Part shown: piece by piece, positions 8,128 through 15,998 of the stretch
Position numbering within the stretch: the first letter of the stretch is position 1
How the letters are laid out: every line of letters begins with the position of its first letter
Assembly (NCBI GenBank): GCA_963668605.1
Contig: OY764903.1
Location: 558,001 to 622,000, forward strand
Source of the DNA: G963668605 sp963668605
Lineage (GTDB): Bacteria > Acidobacteriota > Terriglobia > Bryobacterales > Bryobacteraceae
Direction of reading: 5' to 3'
Length of the DNA stretch: 64,000 bases
Notes under the pieces: generated by a model
Databases searched by the model: none
What the model was told of the DNA's origin: nothing
Seen by the model: the letters and a program-made list of their open reading frames with translations, nothing else
Program-made: the position numbers and the translations under genes

Positions 8128-8831
8128 TTTGGACAACCGCTGATGAATCTCCACGGAGAGATCTCGACCCAGGTCGACAGCCGGAGTTTGACGCCGCGCT
8201 GCCGGCCGGGCAGACGTCCGGCCAATCCGACTGGCAGAACTGGGCTCTGCTCGTCGATCAGATCCGCTCCGGCATTCCGGAGGGCATGGAGCAGTTGTAT
8301 CAAATCTTCTCCAAAGGTATACGCTTCCGCCTTTGCCGCCAGCTAGGTTCGGAAGAACTCGACGACCGGGTGCATGACATCTTCCTCATTGTCGTTCAGG
8401 CGATTCGCCGCGGTGAACTCAGGGAACCGGAGCGCCTGATGGGTTTTGTCAGTACGGTTGTCCGTCGTCAGGTTGCCGCGCAGATCGATAGGGCCGTTCA
8501 TTCGCGCAGGGAACGCGTCGATCTCGACAGCACACAGCGACTTTGTGACGAACATCAGAATCCGGAAGAAGCGCTGATTTTCCGGCAAAAAGTCGAGATG
8601 ATGCATCAGGCGTTGGGCAATCTTTCGGGTCGAGACCGTGAAATCCTGACACGCTTTTACCTGCATGAACAACCTCAGGAAGTGATCTGCGAGGAGATGG
8701 GGTTGAGTGAAAACCAGTTCCGCCTGCTCAAGTCCCGAGCCAAGAGCCGCTTCGGCGAATTAGGCAAAAAGAAACTAGTGCAAAAATCTCTTGCATTTTT
8801 TGTGAGAGCAACCGGAACCTGCGGCCACTAA
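8124..8831 (+). CDS. RNA polymerase sigma factor, ECF-like sigma-70 family
   Basis: 235 residues from the ATG at 8124, which overlaps the CHAT stop as ATGA. The region 2-like segment spans about 50-125 (LYQIFSKGIRFRL..ELDDRVHDIFLIVVQAI). The region 4-like helix-turn-helix spans about 165-220 (LSGRDREILTRFYLHEQPQEVICEEMGLSENQFRLLKSRAKSR is the relevant stretch, near 8620-8750). It would direct RNA polymerase to a dedicated regulon. The neighbours are a CHAT protein upstream and a membrane zf-HC2 protein 79 bp downstream, which suggests that the CHAT protein controls its release or activity. The sigma call is firm; the regulatory model is inference. Confidence 0.88.
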   Translation: MIWTTADESPRRDLDPGRQPEFDAALPAGQTSGQSDWQNWALLVDQIRSGIPEGMEQLYQIFSKGIRFRLCRQLGSEELDDRVHDIFLIVVQAIRRGELREPERLMGFVSTVVRRQVAAQIDRAVHSRRERVDLDSTQRLCDEHQNPEEALIFRQKVEMMHQALGNLSGRDREILTRFYLHEQPQEVICEEMGLSENQFRLLKSRAKSRFGELGKKKLVQKSLAFFVRATGTCGH

Positions 8832-8910
8832 CTCTATGACGGATTACGGGTGCCCGTTGCGTTTCTGTGCGGCAGAGGCGTAGCGGTGTAATCTGGCGGA
8901 GGGAAGTAGT

Positions 8911-9537
8911 ATGAGTGAGAATAACAGGAGTGCTTTCGAGCACCTGAGCGAAGAACTCGCTGAGGCATACTCGATGAATCGGCTTTCCGAAGAGCAGGCT
9001 ACCAGTGTCGAAGAGCATCTGCTTGTCTGTGAAGTCTGCCGGACGAAGGTCGAGGAGACGGACGAGTTTGTCCGCGTGATCCGCTCGGCTTTGGAGACAA
9101 AGCAAGAGGAGGAGCAACGGCAGGACCAAGCGGAGCGACGGGAAGTGAAACGCTCGTTCTGGAACGTGGAGTCAGGCTGGGCGGTGACGTTCGCCGCTGT
9201 GGCGGTGTTGCTCGTAGTGGCGCTGGCGCCCCACCCTCGGTTGAGAGCCGCAGTGGAGGTTCCGCTGCGCGCTGTGCGCGCCGAAGCGGCAGCCATCGCA
9301 CCAGCCGGCCGGGCGCTGGTTTTCAAAGCGGATCGCAAAGGATCGCCTGAATCGCGAGGCTACTTTCTGCAAGTCGTCAGCAGCTCCGGATCGACGATCG
9401 CGGAAGCCGCCGGCGTTTCCGCCGGGGAAGATGTCACGGCACAATTTGGCAAGGGATTGCGCGCCGGACGATATTGGGTCCGGTTGCTCAACCAGGAACG
9501 GCGCCTCCTGCGCGAGTACGATCTGAAAGTGGAATAG
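8911..9537 (+). CDS. membrane protein with zf-HC2-like N-terminus, putative anti-sigma factor
   Basis: 208 residues. The N-terminal helix-rich domain ends with a zinc-finger pattern H36-x3-C40-x2-C43 (EEHLLVCEVCR), typical of ZAS-type anti-sigma factors. A charged linker (about 65-80) leads to one transmembrane helix (about 90-107). An extracytoplasmic beta-rich tail (about 110-208) ends AGRYWVRLLNQERRLLREYDL and resembles the C-terminal part of other acidobacterial sigma-linked proteins. A GGAGGG ribosome site lies 10 bp upstream of the ATG. By position it should hold the sigma factor encoded at 8124. Cleavage by the CHAT protein would be a natural release step but is not shown. Confidence 0.75.
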   Translation: MSENNRSAFEHLSEELAEAYSMNRLSEEQATSVEEHLLVCEVCRTKVEETDEFVRVIRSALETKQEEEQRQDQAERREVKRSFWNVESGWAVTFAAVAVLLVVALAPHPRLRAAVEVPLRAVRAEAAAIAPAGRALVFKADRKGSPESRGYFLQVVSSSGSTIAEAAGVSAGEDVTAQFGKGLRAGRYWVRLLNQERRLLREYDLKVE

Positions 9538-9558
9538 CGGCGCCGCCGGCGGCGGTCT

Positions 9559-10656
9559 CTATGACCGCTTGCGCGGCAGCAGCCCCAGTCCCGGCCGGTC
9601 CGGCAGCATCAGCTTACCGTTCACGACATCCACGCCTATATAGGGATCGTTGGCAATCAACAGGTTTCCGTCGAGGTCCGCGTAGTCGACCAGCGGCGAA
9701 AGGTGGGCCGCGGCGGTCACCGTGACCGAGGTCGAAATCATGCAGCCCAGCATCGTCTTCATGCCCAGCGCTTTGGCCATCTGGATCATGCGGTAGGCTT
9801 CGAGAATGCCGCCCGTCTTGTCGAGCTTGATGTTGACGCCGTCGAAGGAGTTGGCCAGCTTCGGGACGTCGGCCGCGCGCAGCGACGATTCGTCGGCGAT
9901 GATCGGAATGTGCACGCGGCTGCGCACCCAGCGCGTCTCCTCGAGCATGTGCGCCGGCATCGGCTGTTCGACGAACTCCACGCCCTGTTTTTCCAGCCAG
10001 AGTATCTTGCGAACCGCCTCTTCCTTATCCTTCCAACCTTCATTGGCGTCGACGCGAATTGGCTTCTTCGTTACGCTGCGCACGGCCTCGATGGTCGCCT
10101 CGTCGGTGTCGAGGCCCACTTTGATCTTGAGCACGGGATACGGCGCGGCTTCGCGCACTTTTTGCCTTGTCAACTCCGGCGTGTCGATTCCGACCGAGAA
10201 AGTGGTGACGGGCGCGTCTTTGGCATCCAGGCCGAAATAGCGGTAGAGCGGTACGCCAAGTTTCTTGCCTACCCAGTCCATCACGGCGATGTCGATGGCG
10301 GCCTTGGCGGCGTACTCGCCCTGGATCTTCGCGAAGACCGTGCTGAGCAGCTTATAGAATTGCGCGGGGTTGCCCGCGGCGAGTTGCTCTTTCACCGCTT
10401 CAATCGCTTTTTGCGCACTCGCCGCGCTCTCGTGATAGCGCACGATGGGAGCGCCTTCGCCGCGACCCGTGATGCCGGCCGAAGTGAACGCGAGATGCAC
10501 CGTATCGCGGTAGTCGCTCGACGACATTACTGTGGTCCACTTGTGCCGAAGCTGCACGCGCTCGATCTTTGTGACTACCGAATTCGAGGCGGCGGGCGTG
10601 GACCGCGGCAGGGCAGCCGCCGCGCCAAAAGTGCGAAGCCAGTCTCGTCGATTCAT
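9559..10656 (-). CDS. dipeptide epimerase (L-Ala-D/L-Glu epimerase-like), enolase superfamily, with Tat-like signal
   Basis: 365 residues from the ATG at 10656, which overlaps the stop of the upstream NlpC/P60 gene by 4 bp and has CAGGAG upstream. The C-terminal barrel carries the epimerase catalytic set: KIK (acid/base Lys pair in VLKIKVG), metal ligands in VDANEGW, FVEQP and IADES, and a second Lys in NIKLDKTGG. The family interconverts L-Ala-D-Glu and L-Ala-L-Glu from murein peptides. The N-terminus MNRRDWLRTFGAAAALP looks like a twin-arginine signal. That is unusual because characterised epimerases such as YcjG and YkfB are cytoplasmic. The endopeptidase partner upstream supports murein-peptide recycling. 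Confidence 0.85.
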   Translation of the reverse strand: MNRRDWLRTFGAAAALPRSTPAASNSVVTKIERVQLRHKWTTVMSSSDYRDTVHLAFTSAGITGRGEGAPIVRYHESAASAQKAIEAVKEQLAAGNPAQFYKLLSTVFAKIQGEYAAKAAIDIAVMDWVGKKLGVPLYRYFGLDAKDAPVTTFSVGIDTPELTRQKVREAAPYPVLKIKVGLDTDEATIEAVRSVTKKPIRVDANEGWKDKEEAVRKILWLEKQGVEFVEQPMPAHMLEETRWVRSRVHIPIIADESSLRAADVPKLANSFDGVNIKLDKTGGILEAYRMIQMAKALGMKTMLGCMISTSVTVTAAAHLSPLVDYADLDGNLLIANDPYIGVDVVNGKLMLPDRPGLGLLPRKRS

Positions 10657-11495
10657 TTCGGTCTCCTGCAGGCGACAAGCAATTTTGTCCAACGTGCTTC
10701 GTCCAACTTGCTGATCTGGATCATAGGTCGTCCGCTCGTGGTGGCGTGAATGAAGCGGCCGCCGCCGATGCAAATGCCAGTGTGTGTGATCTTTTCCGTC
10801 GAAGAACCAAAGTAGAGCAGGTCGCCGGCCTGCAATTCGGTTTTCTCTACCGGCTTCAGTCCGCCCCAATGCGCCTGTGGGCCGGCGTCGCGCGGCATCA
10901 GAATACCGCGCCTTCGGCACAGCATCTGCGTGAAACCGGAGCAGTCATAACCGTAGCTCGACGTGCCGCCCCAGGTGTAGGGCAGCCCGAGAAAACGCTG
11001 AGCGAACTCGACCATCTCGGGGATTGAGAGCTTCGAGGGCGAGAAGCCAATGTCGCCGCGCTGCACCCAGGCTTGGCGGCCATCCGGCAGGCGTGCGTGC
11101 AGCCAGCGCGACTCGTCGGCTTCAGGTTCGGCTGTGATTTCGAGCTTTGCCTCGAACGGCACGGTCAGCAGCGGCTGATGTTTGGTGACGCTCGCTTCGC
11201 GGTAGAGATGCGCGAATAGGCTTTGCACTTCGGCTACGCGCCCGCTGGAGCCATACGGTTTTTCGCCGGCCGCCAGAACACGCACGTTTGCGCTCAACGT
11301 CCAGCCTGTGTAATCGTCGGCGGTGCGAATTTTGAGCCATGGCCGCTTCTCTTCGAGAATTTCGACCGGCGCGGAGTATACCGCCTGCGAGACGACATCG
11401 ACATCTTCGCTCGGGCTGGAATACATATTCGCGACAGGTTTCACTACCACGCCGCTTCCCAATGTGGCCATCGCCAGCAAAAATAGGGTTCCCAT
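10653..11495 (-). CDS. NlpC/P60 family endopeptidase with SH3-like domains (YkfC-like)
   Basis: 280 residues. A short hydrophobic N-terminus (probable signal peptide) is followed by two bacterial SH3-like segments (about 15-75 and 85-150, with WLKIRTADDYTGW and WLHARLPDGRQAW). The C-terminal NlpC/P60 domain spans about 158-280. The catalytic triad is visible: Cys185 in YGYDCSGF, His238 in ITHTGI and His250 in RFIHA. YkfC-type enzymes cleave gamma-D-Glu/diaminopimelate bonds in L-Ala-gamma-D-Glu-Dap and release L-Ala-D-Glu. That is exactly the substrate of the epimerase encoded next, whose start overlaps this stop. The pairing mirrors the ykf genes of Bacillus. Confidence 0.88.
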   Translation of the reverse strand: MGTLFLLAMATLGSGVVVKPVANMYSSPSEDVDVVSQAVYSAPVEILEEKRPWLKIRTADDYTGWTLSANVRVLAAGEKPYGSSGRVAEVQSLFAHLYREASVTKHQPLLTVPFEAKLEITAEPEADESRWLHARLPDGRQAWVQRGDIGFSPSKLSIPEMVEFAQRFLGLPYTWGGTSSYGYDCSGFTQMLCRRRGILMPRDAGPQAHWGGLKPVEKTELQAGDLLYFGSSTEKITHTGICIGGGRFIHATTSGRPMIQISKLDEARWTKLLVACRRPK

Positions 11496-11583
11496 GGGTC
11501 AAACTTATTATTGCATTGCCAAAGCCTACGGACGGATTACGGTTTGACATTCTCTCGCGTCCTCGGCTATCTTGAAGATTACT

Positions 11584-11763
11584 TGGTAGAGGCGCGGGAG
11601 TCATTAGTAGCGGCCTGAGCGGTTCCGAAGAGTTTCGGATAGGCGGTGAAAGGGACGATGGTTGTATCCCGCCGAAGTCGGTTCGGAAGCTCTTTCCGGA
11701 CTGGTTGGGGGTGAAGGCTAAAACCTTCCCACTGTCATCCGGAATTCGGGTGGAGCGCTATCG
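11584..11763 (+). ncRNA. lysine riboswitch (L box)
   Basis: The leader of the dap operon contains the conserved L-box blocks in order. They are GGTAGAGGCGCGGGAG with AGTAGC (11585-11611), GGGACGATGG and CCGCCGAAG (about 11652-11680), ACTGTCATCC (about 11731-11740) and TGGAGCGCTATC (11751-11762). P1 pairs GGTAG (11585-11589) with CTATC (11758-11762). Lysine binding to this aptamer represses lysine genes in other bacteria, and all six downstream genes serve the DAP/lysine route. After the aptamer there is a CAATCC/GGATTG hairpin (11774-11791) without a T-run, then a C-rich tract. The off-state may therefore be translational or Rho-based. Confidence 0.88.
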
Positions 11764-11838
11764 AGGAGACAGGCAATCCTTTCACGGATTGTCCCACCCT
11801 CCCGCAGCCTTCCATCCTATTCCACCGTCAGGTTTCTT

Positions 11839-12852
11839 ATGAACTTATTCGCGCTCACACGGGCACTGATTGACATCGAGTCGATCAGTGGCAATGAGAA
11901 ACAGGTGGGTCTCTACCTGGCGGATCTGCTGCGCCAGATCGCGGAAAGACATGAAGGCAGCGTCGAAACTATTGAGGTGGAAAAAGACCGCTTCAACATC
12001 TTTGCGCATTGGGGCGAGCCCACGGTCACCTTCTCCACGCACATCGACACGGTCCCGCCGTTCTTTCCCTCACGTGAGGACGACGAGTTCATCTGGGGTC
12101 GCGGCGCATGCGACACCAAAGGCATCATCGCCGCGATGATCGGCGCGGTCGATGGACTGCTCGCCGAAGGCACGCGCAACCTCGGCATATTGTTCGTGGT
12201 CGGCGAAGAGCGCAATAGTGCCGGCGCGTTCCACGCGGGCCGCATGACACGCGGCGCACGCTTCCTCATCAATGGCGAGCCGACGGAAAACAAACTCGCG
12301 CTCGGATCGAAAGGCGCCTTGCGCTATGAGTTTGAGGCGCACGGACGCATGGCGCATTCGGCCTATCCGCACCTGGGCGAGTCCGCCATCGACAAATTGC
12401 TCGACGCTCTGGCGGCGCTGCGCCAGATCCCGCTGCTCGTCGATCCGAAACTCGGCGCAAGCACGATCAACATCGGCACGCTCAACGGCGGCCGCGCCCC
12501 GAATGTGATCGCCGATCACGCCAACGCGGAAGTCTTCATACGCCTCGTCGATGACGGCGCGAGCACGCGCGACGCCGTACTGCGAGCGGTGGAAGGCAAA
12601 GTGGAGGCCCGGGAAATCCTGTGCATTCCCGCGTTGCATCTTGTCGCTCTCGACGGTTTTGAAACAGACGTGATGGCCTATACGACCGATATCCCGGCCT
12701 TCGGCGGCAACTGGGGCCGGCCGCTGCTGTTCGGCCCCGGTTCGATTCATGTCGCGCACACCTCGGAAGAACGTATCTCAAAGAAACAGTTGGAAGAGGC
12801 TGTGCCGCTGTATCAGCGCATGGCTCGGCAATTATTGAAATTGAAATCGTAA
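11839..12852 (+). CDS. dapE: M20 family metallopeptidase, succinyl-diaminopimelate desuccinylase-like
   Basis: 337 residues. The two-zinc M20 ligands are present: His68 and Asp70 in STHIDTVP, Asp92 in RGACDTKG, Glu123/Glu124 in VGEERNS, Glu147 in INGEPTE, and a late His in HVAHTSEE. A lid/dimerisation domain with HGRMAHSAYP lies about 168-275. Family members hydrolyse N-acyl bonds (DapE, ArgE, [LysW]-lysine hydrolase). First place in a lysine-riboswitch operon that also carries dapD makes the DapE role likely: N-succinyl-LL-DAP to LL-DAP plus succinate. It is slightly shorter than E. coli DapE (375). The start at 11839 lies 76 bp after the aptamer. Confidence 0.82.
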   Translation: MNLFALTRALIDIESISGNEKQVGLYLADLLRQIAERHEGSVETIEVEKDRFNIFAHWGEPTVTFSTHIDTVPPFFPSREDDEFIWGRGACDTKGIIAAMIGAVDGLLAEGTRNLGILFVVGEERNSAGAFHAGRMTRGARFLINGEPTENKLALGSKGALRYEFEAHGRMAHSAYPHLGESAIDKLLDALAALRQIPLLVDPKLGASTINIGTLNGGRAPNVIADHANAEVFIRLVDDGASTRDAVLRAVEGKVEAREILCIPALHLVALDGFETDVMAYTTDIPAFGGNWGRPLLFGPGSIHVAHTSEERISKKQLEEAVPLYQRMARQLLKLKS

Positions 12853-12867
12853 ACAAAGGAAAATCAG

Positions 12868-13917
12868 ATGGAAAAGAAGATCCCAGTCGGCATTCTCGGC
12901 GCCACCGGCATGGTGGGCCAGCACTTTGTGAAATTCCTCCAAAACCACCCGTGGTTTGAATTGACTTGGGTGGGCGCAAGCGACCGCTCGGCCGGCAAGC
13001 GCTATGAGGAAGCCACCAGTTGGCGCCTCGGGGGCGTGATGCCGCGGAGTGTAGCAGGTCTCACCGTAGCCGATTGCACGCCGGGCGATGCGCCGAAACT
13101 GATGTTTTCCGCCATGGATGCCGGAGTCGCCACCGAAATCGAACGCGCCTTTGCCGAGGCCGGACACTTGGTGGTCTCGAACTCCAAGAACCATCGCATG
13201 GAGCCGGACATTCCTCTGCTTGTGCCGGAGATCAACCCCGGTCATCTGCAGGTGGTTCCCGGCCAACGCCAGAGTCGCGGTTGGAAAGGCGGCATTGTCA
13301 CGAATCCCAACTGTTCGACCGTTGTATTGACAATGGGTCTCGCGCCGTTCGTGCAGTATGGCATCAAGCGCGTGATCGTGACCACAATGCAGGCCATCTC
13401 CGGCGCCGGCTATCCGGGCGTGCCCTCGATGGACATCACCGCGAATGTGATTCCCTACATCGGCGGCGAAGAGGAGAAGATGCAGGAGGAGACGCAGAAG
13501 ATTTTCGGCTCCGTTGTGGGTGGGAAGATCGTTGCTCTCGACGCCAAGGTCAGCGCGCACTGCAATCGCGTTCCCGTGGTCGACGGCCACACCGTCACCG
13601 TCTCCGTCGAATTGGAACGCAAGCCCTCGAAGGACGAGATTCTCGCCGCGATCGCAGCTTTCCGAAGCGTGCCGCAGGAACGCAATTTGCCGAGCGCGCC
13701 CGCTCAGCCTGTGATTTACATGGACGAAGCCACGCGCCCGCAGCCGCGCCGCGATGTGGAGCGGGAACACGGTATGGCCGTTTTCGTCGGACGCCTGCGC
13801 GAGTGTCCTGTGCTCGATTGGAAGTTTGTCGCGCTCGGGCACAACACGGTTCGGGGAGCCGCCGGCGCCGCTGTGTTGAACGCCGAACTGTTGCAGTCGG
13901 AAGGGCTGCTCGACTAG
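12868..13917 (+). CDS. asd: aspartate-semialdehyde dehydrogenase
   Basis: 349 residues. It catalyses NADPH-dependent reduction of aspartyl phosphate to aspartate semialdehyde, the branch step to lysine, threonine and methionine. The Rossmann motif GILGATGMVGQ is at residues 8-18. The catalytic Cys149 is in TNPNCST and the acid/base His is probably His241 in VVDGHT (CNRVPVVDGH). The extended insertion and the NPNCST context match the archaeal/fungal-type ASADH subgroup rather than the E. coli type. It follows dapE by 15 bp (AAAGGAAAATC before the ATG) and precedes the kinase that makes its substrate. Confidence 0.93.
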   Translation: MEKKIPVGILGATGMVGQHFVKFLQNHPWFELTWVGASDRSAGKRYEEATSWRLGGVMPRSVAGLTVADCTPGDAPKLMFSAMDAGVATEIERAFAEAGHLVVSNSKNHRMEPDIPLLVPEINPGHLQVVPGQRQSRGWKGGIVTNPNCSTVVLTMGLAPFVQYGIKRVIVTTMQAISGAGYPGVPSMDITANVIPYIGGEEEKMQEETQKIFGSVVGGKIVALDAKVSAHCNRVPVVDGHTVTVSVELERKPSKDEILAAIAAFRSVPQERNLPSAPAQPVIYMDEATRPQPRRDVEREHGMAVFVGRLRECPVLDWKFVALGHNTVRGAAGAAVLNAELLQSEGLLD

Positions 13918-13921
13918 TCCT

Positions 13922-15292
13922 ATGATCGTCATGAAATTTGGCGGCTCGTCGGTGGAATCGGCGGCCGCAATCGAGCGCGTCGCAGGCATCGTCAAAGCCC
14001 GTGTTGCGCGCCGGCCCGTTGTGGTGGTCTCGGCCATGGGCAAGACCACCAACAAGCTACTCGCGATCGCCTCGGACGCCGTTCACGGGCGGCGCGCGCA
14101 GGCGCTCGCGCTGCTCGATCAACTGCGCGACTTCCATCGCAAGGAAGCCGCTGCGTGTTCCACCGATGCGCTCTGCGACGAATTGATCGGTTTCGTCGAT
14201 GACCACTTTCGCGAACTCGCGGAGCTCGTGCGCGGCCTCGCCGTGCTCGGCGAACTGACGCCGCGTTCCATCGACGCCATCTCCAGCTTTGGCGAACGGC
14301 TTTCCAGCCGCATCGTCGCCGCTGGCTTTCAGAAATTCGGACTCGATGTCGAATACCTCGATGCGCGCAAGGTTATGCGGACCGATGCCCGGCATACGCA
14401 GGCAAATCCGCTTTTTGAGCGGACCTACGAATTGATCGCACGGGAAATTCCGCCACTCGCGGCGCGGGGTGTTGTCGTCATGGGCGGCTTCATCGCCTCC
14501 ACCGAAGAAGGCGTAACGACTACGCTCGGGCGCGGCGGCTCCGATTTCAGCGGCGCAATCGTGGGCGCCGGCATCGGTGCGGAAGAGATTCAGATCTGGA
14601 CCGATGTCGACGGCATGTTGACCTGTGATCCGACGATCCTGCCCGCGGGCCGCCGCGTGAAGACCATCTCCTTCGCCGAAGCCGCGGAACTGGCCTATTT
14701 CGGAGCGAAGGTGCTGCATCCGGCCACCGTGCTGCCCGCGGTGGAAAAGAGCATTCCGGTCCTAATTCTCAACTCGCGCAGGCCCGAAGTGGAGGGCACG
14801 CGAATTGTCGCTGACAGCGTGCCTTGCGCCAACGACGCCAAGTCCATCGCGTGCAAGAAAAAAATCACGGTCGTCAATATCCACTCGATGCGCATGCTGA
14901 TGGCCTATGGGTTTCTGAAGCGCATCTTCGAAGTCTTCGATCGCTATGAAACGCCGGTGGATCTCGTCACGACGTCGGAGGTCAACGTCTCGCTGACCAT
15001 CGACAACACGGCCAGCCTCGCGAGCATTCTCGATGAGCTACGGCAGTTCTCCGAAGTCACGGTGGAAGAGGATCAGGCCATCGTTTCGCTGGTGGGCGAC
15101 AACATACGCTACACGCCGGGCGTCGCCCTACGCGTGTTTCGCGCACTGGGAGCGGTGAATGTGCGCATGATCTCGCAAGGGGCGTCGCGCCTCAACTTGA
15201 GCATTGTGGTTTCCCAGCAGGATCTGCCCGCAGCGGTGGAACTGTTGCACACGGAATTTTTCAGCCAGGTGGATCCGGCGGTCTTCGACTAA
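13922..15292 (+). CDS. lysC: aspartate kinase, monofunctional, with C-terminal ACT domains
   Basis: 456 residues. The amino-acid kinase domain (about 1-300) starts with KFGGSS (residues 5-10) and includes SSFGERLSSR, TLGRGGSDFSGA and the nucleotide-binding WTDVDGM. Two ACT domains follow (about 315-456), for example ITVVNIHSMRMLMAYGFLKRIFE and ALGAVNVRMISQGASRLNLSIVV. They normally bind lysine for feedback inhibition. The single-function length matches LysC-type aspartokinase III. It starts 5 bp after asd and stops 1 bp before dapB, so it is tightly coupled in the riboswitch-controlled operon. Confidence 0.95.
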   Translation: MIVMKFGGSSVESAAAIERVAGIVKARVARRPVVVVSAMGKTTNKLLAIASDAVHGRRAQALALLDQLRDFHRKEAAACSTDALCDELIGFVDDHFRELAELVRGLAVLGELTPRSIDAISSFGERLSSRIVAAGFQKFGLDVEYLDARKVMRTDARHTQANPLFERTYELIAREIPPLAARGVVVMGGFIASTEEGVTTTLGRGGSDFSGAIVGAGIGAEEIQIWTDVDGMLTCDPTILPAGRRVKTISFAEAAELAYFGAKVLHPATVLPAVEKSIPVLILNSRRPEVEGTRIVADSVPCANDAKSIACKKKITVVNIHSMRMLMAYGFLKRIFEVFDRYETPVDLVTTSEVNVSLTIDNTASLASILDELRQFSEVTVEEDQAIVSLVGDNIRYTPGVALRVFRALGAVNVRMISQGASRLNLSIVVSQQDLPAAVELLHTEFFSQVDPAVFD

Positions 15293-15293
15293 T

Positions 15294-15983
15294 ATGAACC
15301 TAGCAATCGTCGGCTATGGAAAGATGGGCAAACTGATCGAACAGCTTGCTCCCGAATATGGCTTCACGGTGGCGCTGAAGCTCGATGAATTTAACAACGC
15401 GGCGTTTGAGGGCATGACGCCGGAGAACTTCGCGGGCATAGATGCCGCAGTGGAGTTTTCAACGCCCGAAGTCGTCATGGAAAACATCGAGCGGCTGGCT
15501 GCGTTGGGCATCAATACCGTTGTCGGCACCACCGGCTGGACCGATCAGATCAACCGCGTGAAGGCGGCCGTCGACAAGCACGGAACCGGCCTGGTCTGGA
15601 GCCCGAACTACTCCGTCGGCGTGAACGTGTTCTTCCGCCTCGTCTCGCAAGCCGCACGCCTGCTCGCGGATGAGAAAGAGTACGGCGCCTGGGCTTGGGA
15701 GATTCACCACAACACCAAGAAAGACGCGCCTTCGGGAACGCTGGTGAAACTGGTGGAAGAGATGAAAAAGACGGGCTACGCGCGAACGATAGACATCAGT
15801 TCGAATCGTGCCGGCGCGCATCCCGGCACGCATGAAATCGGCTTCGATTCGACGGCCGATACGATTACGCTGCGCCATTCCGCGCGCAGCCGCGAAGGCT
15901 TTGCGCGCGGGGCATTGAAAGCAGCGCAATGGGTGGCGGGCAAAAAAGGTTTCTACGAATTTAGCCAGATTCTGTTCGGTTGA
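15294..15983 (+). CDS. dapB: 4-hydroxy-tetrahydrodipicolinate reductase
   Basis: 229 residues from the ATG at 15294, one base after the lysC stop; longer in-frame starts would run into lysC. The nucleotide motif GYGKMG is at 7-12. The catalytic block EIHHNTKKDAPSGT has His138/His139 and Lys143, and the tail motif RHSARSREGFARGA follows. The enzyme reduces HTPA to tetrahydrodipicolinate. It is shorter than E. coli DapB (273) because the N-terminal half is compact, a form seen in several phyla. The operon position next to dapA supports the call. Confidence 0.93.
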   Translation: MNLAIVGYGKMGKLIEQLAPEYGFTVALKLDEFNNAAFEGMTPENFAGIDAAVEFSTPEVVMENIERLAALGINTVVGTTGWTDQINRVKAAVDKHGTGLVWSPNYSVGVNVFFRLVSQAARLLADEKEYGAWAWEIHHNTKKDAPSGTLVKLVEEMKKTGYARTIDISSNRAGAHPGTHEIGFDSTADTITLRHSARSREGFARGALKAAQWVAGKKGFYEFSQILFG

Positions 15984-15998
15984 TGGGGAGGATGGGAC

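Noticed and set aside
9541..9554. 14-bp GC palindrome CGCCGCCGGCGGCG between convergent genes as terminator
   Set aside because: It has no loop or T-run, and palindromes of G/C only are expected in DNA of this composition.
11122..11604. 160-codon minus-strand frame spanning the NlpC/P60 gene start and the riboswitch
   Set aside because: It is in another frame of the NlpC/P60 gene, which has a complete catalytic triad. Its upstream end enters the structured leader of the dap operon.
12832..14055. 407-codon minus-strand frame over asd and the start of lysC
   Set aside because: The plus-strand genes are unambiguous by catalytic motifs. The antisense frame has no recognisable domain.
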